A stretch of DNA of 64,000 nucleotides from Dromiciops gliroides (taxonomy: Eukaryota; Chordata; Mammalia; Microbiotheria; Microbiotheriidae). Within the stretch, counting starts at the first letter, position 1, and each line of letters starts with the position of its first letter. Location of the stretch: NCBI RefSeq assembly GCF_019393635.1, contig NC_057862.1, forward strand, positions 267,482,441-267,546,440, read 5' to 3'. Below the pieces are notes generated by a model. The model ran no database searches. It was given only the letters and a program-made list of their open reading frames with translations, and was not told where the DNA came from. A program made the position numbers and the translations under genes. Of this stretch, positions 57,624 to 64,000 are shown in pieces.

Positions 57624-58850
57624 ATGATGACATCTTTAAAATAGGATTGAGGGGTAGGAGGAATAGATTGGGGGAGGGGGAAGAGGATAGGTGGACTGGG
57701 GATAGGTAGCTCACATGAAGGAAACAAGAAAAAAGCTTATGGAGGGGAGGCAAAGAGGGGAAAGGAGTGGCAGAGTGAGTGAACCTTACTATCATCAGAA
57801 TTGGTTCAAAGAGGGAATAACATACATACTCAAGTGGGTTTAGTAATGTATTTTTGCCCTGAGGAAAAGTGGGAGGGGAAGGAGATGGGGGGAAGGGAAA
57901 TTTGGGGGAGGGAGCTGTAAAAAGCAAAACACTTTCAAGGAAGATGAAGATGTTCTGCATAACACCACATGTATGACTTATATTGAATTGCTTGATTTCA
58001 TAGGGAGGATTAAGGAGGGAGGAAGAAAAATTTAGAAAACAGAATTAGTTCAAAGACCTTAACCTCATCAGAGTGGGCTCAAGGAGGGAATAACATACAC
58101 ATCCAATTGGGAGGAGTAATCTATTTAACCATACAGGAAAGTAGGAGGGGAAGAAGATGAGGGAAGGTGAATCAAGGGAGGGTAGAGCAGGGGAGGGGGC
58201 AGTCAGTAGCAAAACACTTTTGAGGAGGATTAGGGCAAAATAAAATAGACAACAGCGTAAATATCATTGGAAGGGAATAGGATGGAGGGAAATAGTTATG
58301 ATGATTGACTACAAGGTCAAAATGTATGATACCTGCTCTGCTGGGCTATTGTGAAGAAAATTCTTTGTCAAGTTTAAAGTATACAAAAGTTATGATGAAC
58401 ATGATGCTATCAGAAAAACCTGGAAAGACCCACATGAACTGAAGCATAGAGAAATGTACTGTATACAAAATAATAGCATCAGTGTAACATGATCTGCTGG
58501 GAAGCACATGGTTATTTTCAGCAAGGCAATGATCCAATACAACTCTGAAGAACTTATGAAAATTGCAATCCATCTACAGAGAAAGAACTGATGGCATCTG
58601 AAAACAGGCTGAAACACATTTTTTTGACAATTACTTACTCTGAAGTTTTTATCTGTTTTCTCTCACAACCTAGCTAATGTAGAAATGTTTTCCATGACTA
58701 CTCATGTATAATTCATATTGAATTGCTTGAGTGCTTGGGGTGGGGGGTGGGAAGGGAGGGAAGAAGAGAAGTTGTAACACATAGTTTTAAAAAATTTGAT
58801 GTTAAAATTTACTTTTACATGTAATTTGGAGGAAAAAAAACCCTCAACAT

Positions 58851-58987
58851 GTTTCCCCCCCAAAAAAATAAAAGTGTTTTGCTTCTGACTGCCCCTCCCC
58901 AAATCTGCCCTCCATTCTATCATACACACCCCGATCCCCTTCCCGTCATCATTTCCTTCAGGGTAAGATAGATTACTATACCCAATT
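58851..58987 (-). mobile_element. HAL1-like scrap, antisense
   Basis: AAAGTGTTTTGCTTCTGACT and CAGGGTAAGATAGATTACTATACC match 22700-22830 and abut an L1 5' end. Confidence 0.65.
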
Positions 58988-59515
58988 GAGGGGGGCAGAG
59001 CCAAGATGGTGGAGGAAATGTTGTCTCTCCCAAGCTCTTGGCAAATCCGTCCACATACATCCAAAAATAATGCCATAAGACAACTCCTGGAGCAGCATAA
59101 CCCACAAAAGAACAGAGTGAAACTATTTTCCAGTCAAAGATGGCTTAATTAGATGACTGGGATCATCTGCTGTTCAGGGTGAGAGAGGAGCTCAACGCTC
59201 AGTGGAGATCCAGCCCCAGACAGGTCATACCTCCAGAGCCTCTGAATCTTCAGCAGCTTCTTCTGAAACTCCACTCATGGACCGGTGAGGGGGTCCAGTG
59301 GCTGGCCAGGGGGAAATAGCTGCAGTCTCTGCTGGAGCTAAGGCAGAGCTCCCATATTCTGAACCATTAAGCAGACTTGAATGGCAGCAGCCCAGTGGAG
59401 AAGGGGCACAGGCACGCCAAGCTTCCAACCATAGAGAATCAGATTTCAATCAGATTTCTGCTTCCAGGTTAAAGAATAAGTGACCTATGCTTACTTACAG
59501 ACCAGGCACTGAATA
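58988..59515 (+). mobile_element. L1/HAL1 5' UTR, sense
   Basis: Starts GGGGGCAGAGCCAAGATGGT, the typical L1 5' end with a YY1-like CCAAGATGG. It continues through a GC-richer leader (CCATAAGACAACTCCTGGAG, CCAGTCAAAGATGGC) and stops where an antisense L1 begins. Confidence 0.7.
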
Positions 59516-61303
59516 AAGGAATGTGAAAAATATCATGCTTCAGACTGTTCCATCAATATCAGTTCTTTCTTTGGAGGTGGATAGCATGTTTCATCAATAT
59601 TCTTTTGGGGATTGTCTTGGATTATTGTATTGTTGACAATAGTCAAGACATTCACAATTCTTCATAAAACAATACTGATGTCTGTGTACAGTGTTCTCTT
59701 GGTTCTGCTCACTTCCCAACACATCATTTCATACATGTCTTTCCAAGCTTTTTGAAGTCATCCTGTTTGTCATTTCTTACTGCATAGTAATATTCAGTAA
59801 CCATCATATACTACAGTTTGTTTAGCCATTCCCCAATTAATAGGTATTTCTTTGATTTTCAATTTTTAGCTACCACAAAAAGAGCTGCTATAAATATTTT
59901 TTGTACAAATAAGTCTTTTTCTCTTTGGGGGGATGTTTTGGGGATATAAACCAAGTAGTAGTATTGCTGGATCGAAGGGTATGCACAATTCTATAGCCCT
60001 TTGGCATAGTTCCAAATTGCTCTCCAGAATGGTTGAATCTTTTCACAACTCCACCAACAGTGAATTAGCACCCCAGTTTTCCTACAGTTCCTCTAATGAC
60101 CAATATTTTCCATTCTTATTATATTTGCCATTCTAATAGGTATAAGGTGATACCTCAAAGTTGTTTTAATTTGCATTTCTCTGATCAATAATGATCTAGA
60201 GGATTTTTATGTGATTGTTGATAACTTTGATTTCTTTGTCTGCAGACTGCCTGTTCAAATCCTTTGACCATTTATTAAATATCAAATCACTTGTATTTTT
60301 AAAAATTTGACATAGTTTTTTATATATTTGAGAAATGAGGCCTTTATCAGAGACATTTGTCTCAAAAATTCTTTCCCAGTTTTCTGCTTCCCTTGTAATA
60401 CTGGTTACATTACTTTTGTTTTTGCAAAACCTTTTTAATTTTATATAATCAAAATTATCTATTTTACATTTATTTTCTATATCTTCTTTGGTCCTAAATT
60501 CTTCCATTGTCCATAAATCTGACATATAGACAATTCTATACTTCTTTCATTTTCTTATGGTATCATTCTTTATTTGTAAATCATGTACCCATTTTGACCT
60601 TATTTTAGTATACGGTGTGAGATGTTGGTCTATACCTAATTTCTGCCATACTGTTTTCCAGTTTTTTCAGCATTTTTTGTTAAATATGGAGTTTTTGTTC
60701 CAAAAGCTTGGATATTTGGGTTTATCATATATTAGATAACCATAGTCATTTTCTATAGTATTGTTTCTATCTATTCTATTCCACTGATCTACCTCTGTAT
60801 TTCTTATCCAGTACCAGATTGTTTTGATAATTACCACTTTATAGTACAGTTTGAGATCTGGTACTGCTAGACCACCTTATTTTGTATTTTTTTTTCATTG
60901 ATTCCAATGATATCCTTGAACTTTTGTTTTTCCAGATGAATTTTTTATTATTTTTTAGCTCTATAAAATATTTTTGTTGGTATAGTACTAAATAAATAAA
61001 TAAACTTAGGCAGGACTGTCATTTTTATCTCTGCCTACCTATGACCAATTAATATTTTTCCAATTATTTAAATATGACTTTATTTTTGTGAAAAGTGTTT
61101 TGTAGTTCTGGTTATATAGTTTCTGTGTTTGTCTTGGAAGGTAGACTCCCAAGCCATAGTTATTTTAAATGGAATTTCTCTAACTACTGTTGCTAGAATT
61201 TATTAGTAATATATAGAAATTCTGATAATTTATGATGATTTATTTTGTGTCCTGCAACCCTGCTAAAGTTGTTAATAATTTCAAGAAGCTTTTTAGTTGA
61301 TTC

Positions 61304-61735
61304 TCATGGATTTTCTAAGTACAATATCATATCATCTACAAAGAATGGTAGTTTTGTTTGCTCATTACCTATTCTAATTCCTTTAATTTCTTTTTCTTCT
61401 CTTATTGCTATAGATAATATTTCTAATATAATATTAAATAATAGATATGATAATGGGCAACCTTTCTTCACCCCTGATTGTATTGGGAAGACTTTTAGGT
61501 TATCAGTATTACAGATAATGCTGGCTGATGGTCTTAGATAAATAGTACTTATCATTTTAAAGCAAGTTCCTTTTATTCCTATGTTCTTTAATGGGTGCTG
61601 CATTTTGTCAAAGGCCTTTTCTGCATCTGTTGAGATAATCATATGATTTCTGTTGCTTTTGTTATTGATATGGTCAATTATGCTGACAGTTTTCCTAATA
61701 TTGAACCAGCCTTGCATTCCTGGTATAAATCCCAC
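61304..61735 (-). pseudogene. L1 ORF2 reverse transcriptase part
   Basis: [58 protein letters not shown] and [15 protein letters not shown]. The catalytic FADD of L1 is FVDD here. The polymerase would copy L1 RNA at the nicked target. Confidence 0.9.
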
Positions 61736-62889
61736 CTCATCATAGTGTATGATCCTTGTGATATATTTCTGTAATTTTTTTTGCTAGTATTTTATTTAAA
61801 TATTTTGCACTAATAAGTGAAATTGGTCTATAATTTTCTTTCCCTGTTTTGGGTATCAGTACCATATTTGTCTCATAAAAGGAGTCTGGTAGGACTCCTT
61901 CACTTAATTTTTCAAATAATTTATGTAGTATTGAGATTAATTGTTCTTTAAAAGTTTGGTGGAATTCACTTGTGAATCCACCTGGTCCTGGGAATTTTTT
62001 CTTAGAAAGTTCATTGATGACTTGATTGATTTCTTTTTCGAAAATTGGGCTATTTTAATATTTTATTTCTTCTTCTGTTAGTCTGGGTAATTTATATTTT
62101 TGTAGATATTCATCCATTTCATTTAGATGGTCAAATTTATTGGTATATAATTGGGTGAAATAATTCCTAATAATTGTATTAATTTCCTCTTCATTGGTGG
62201 TGATTTCACCCCTTTAATTTTTGATATTAGTAATTTGGTTTTCTTCTTTTCTTTTTTTGATCAAATTAATAAATGGTTTATCTATTTTATTGTGTTTTTT
62301 TCATAAAACCAGCTTTTAGTTTTATTTATTAATTCTATGGGTTTTTTACTTTCAGTTTTATTAATCTCTTCTTTGATTTTCAGTATTTCCAATTTTAATT
62401 GATGATTTTTAATTTGTTCATTTTCTAGGTTGTTTTAGTTGTATGCCCAAATCTTTGACTGATGTAAGTGGTTAGGGATAAAAATTTTCCCCTAAGAACT
62501 GCTTTAGCTGCATCTCATAAATTTTGATGTGTTGTCTCATCATTGTTATTTTCTTAAATGAAATCACAAATTGTTTCTATGTTTGTTCTTTGACCCACTT
62601 GTTTCTTACGATCAGATTATTTAATTTCCAATTAATTCCAAATTCCAAATAATTGTCCATTATTGAATGTAATTTTTATTGCATTATGATCTGAAAAGGA
62701 TATGTTTATTATTTCTGCTTTTCTGCATCTGATGTTAGGTTTTTATGCCCTAATACCTGGTCAATTTTTGTGTAAGTCCCATGTACTGTTGAGAGCAAGG
62801 TATATTGCTTTATATTTCCATTCAATTTTCTCTAGAGATCTATCATATCTAATTTTTCAAGAATTTTATTAATTTCCTTAACTTCTTTC

Positions 62890-63084
62890 TTATTTATTTA
62901 TTTTTTGGTTAGATTTATCCAGTTCTGAGAGGGGAATGTTAAGGTTCCCCACTAAGATACTTTTATTATCTATTTCCTCCTGTAACTCATTCAACTTCTC
63001 CTTCAAAAATTTAGATGCTATACCATTTGGTGCATATATGTTAAGTATTGATATGACTTCATTGTCTATGGTACCTTTCAGCAA
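62890..63084 (-). pseudogene. L1 ORF2 endonuclease part
   Basis: ISILNIYAPNGIASKFLKEK and ILVGNLNIPLSELDKSNQKI match the AP-like endonuclease. The GDFN motif reads GNLN, losing the Asp. Confidence 0.85.
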
Positions 63085-63344
63085 GCTATAGTTTCCTTCT
63101 TTATCTTTTTTTAACTATATGTATATCACATGCTCTGTCTACATATATTCTTTCTAATCATTCCTATATTACAGTTTTTAAGACTTACAAATATTATCAT
63201 AGCTTAAATATTACTTTGCATTAATAATTGCTTTTACAATAAAGTTATTGAGACTTATAAATATTATCTTATCATACAGAACTAGAAACAGTAACCTTAT
63301 TAAATTTTTTACAGTTTTTCTCTCTTGTTTCTTTTTTTACCTTT

Positions 63345-64000
63345 TTATGTTTCACTTGAACCTTGTATTTGGAAGTCAAATTTCCTATTCACCTCTGGCC
63401 TTTTAATCAAAAATGTTTTAAATCCCTCTATTTTGTTAAATGTCCATTTTCCCCCCTGAAATATTATATTCAATTTTGCTAAATATGTAATTCTTGGTTG
63501 AAAACCTAATTCCTTTGCCTTCTGGTATATTATATCCCAAGCCCTGATAATCTTTAATGTAGAAGTGGCCAAATCCTGTGTAATTCTGAGTGTAGGGGCA
63601 GCTAGGTGGCGCAGTGGATAGAGCACCAGCCCTGGAGTCAGGAGTACCTGAGTTCAAATCTGGCCTCAGACACTTAACACTTACTGGCTGTGTGACCCTG
63701 GGCAAGTCACTTAACCCCAATTGCCTCACTAAAAAAAATAAAATAAAATAAGAAAAATTCTGAGTGTAGCTCCATCATATTTGAATTGTTTCTTTTTGGT
63801 TGCTTGTAATACTTTTTCTTTTATTTGTGAGTTTTGAAATTTGGCTATGATGTTCCGGAGAGTTTTCATTTTGGTATCTCTTTCAGCTGGTGATTGGTGG
63901 ATTCTTTCAATTTCTATTTTGCCCCCTAGTTCTAATATTTCAGGGAAATTTTCCTTGATAATTTCTTGAAAGATATTGTCCAGGCCTTTTCTTTATCATG
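63345..64000 (-). pseudogene. L1 ORF1 remnant
   Basis: C-terminal domain at 63345-63590 (YQKAKELGFQPRITYLAKLN, IKRPEVNRKFDFQIQG), split by the SINE, then more N-terminal ORF1 from 63756 to the window edge. Cut by the edge. Confidence 0.8.
63595..63754 (+). mobile_element. WSINE-type SINE, near consensus
   Basis: Full SINE with an AAAT-type tail. AATTCTGAGTGTA lies at 63582-63594 and again after the tail. Confidence 0.95.

Larger units (their letters stand above)
56146..58850 (+). mobile_element. HAL1-like element, sense
   Basis: ORF1 (56344-57331) followed without ORF2 by the purine-rich 3' region (57630-58280), GCTGGGCTATTGTGAAGAAA, AACCTGGAAAGACC and a 3' end near 58850. This copy shows most clearly that the family carries only ORF1. 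Confidence 0.8.
59516..64000 (-). mobile_element. L1, antisense, runs off the window
   Basis: From the right: ORF1 (63345-64000), ORF2 endonuclease (about 62890-63084), spacer, RT (61304-61735), ORF2 3' part and the start of the 3' region at 59516. The 3' tip is missing. Decayed by many stops. A young SINE sits in ORF1. Confidence 0.87.

Overview
The window is mammalian, almost certainly marsupial, repeat-dense intergenic DNA. The main clue is a tRNA-derived SINE present about eighteen times. It has a GGGGCAGCTAGGTGGCGCAG head, a TCAAATCCGGCCTCAGACAC middle and a GGGCAAGTCACTTAACCCC tail, as I recall for the marsupial WSINE/SINE1 group. The CACTTACTAGCTGTGTGACC wording fits Australian marsupials better than opossum, but I cannot name the species. 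No intact host gene, tRNA, rRNA or CRISPR array is visible.

Layout. 1-2.6 kb: nothing recognised. 2.6-10.2 kb: SINEs, L1 tails and, at 3865-5434, a 1570-bp miniature retrovirus-like element whose 619-bp terminal repeats are made mostly of integrase sequence. 10.3-20 kb: older LINE debris (L2/CR1-like, RTE/BovB-like, L1), MIR/MAR1 SINEs and a hAT-like MITE. 21.2-34.7 kb: a nest in which an antisense ORF1-only L1 (HAL1-like) is interrupted by a solo LTR (21898-22264) and by an 8.45-kb minus-strand endogenous retrovirus (23431-31882). 35-48 kb: SINEs, MIRs, an old L1 with a solo LTR (43465-44039), a 320-bp GAAA/GGAA tract grown from a SINE tail, and gene-free DNA. 48-59 kb: HAL1-like copies and L1 tails around an unexplained open frame (53531-53962). 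59.5-64 kb: an antisense L1 running off the right edge.

The main discovery is in the 23431-31882 provirus. It has paired LTRs, a GTTA target-site duplication, a tRNA-Arg primer site, a polypurine tract, gag with one zinc knuckle, a gag UGA stop followed by CGG, then protease, RT, RNase H and integrase. From the RT palm onward pol is one reading frame broken only by in-frame stops. That frame continues past the integrase C-terminus into an OTU deubiquitinase domain closely resembling cellular OTUD3, with the Asp/Cys/His triad retained. No envelope is recognisable. This looks like host gene capture by a retrovirus: a deubiquitinase carried as a Pol extension where env would normally begin.

The miniature element is the second discovery. 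It has TG...CA repeats identical by eye, a TATA duplication and a tRNA-Arg-like primer site 3 bp after the first repeat. Its left repeat boundary lies inside integrase, as if plus-strand priming occurred at the wrong place and turned coding sequence into LTR. It belongs to the same retroviral family as the large provirus, which could have supplied proteins in trans.
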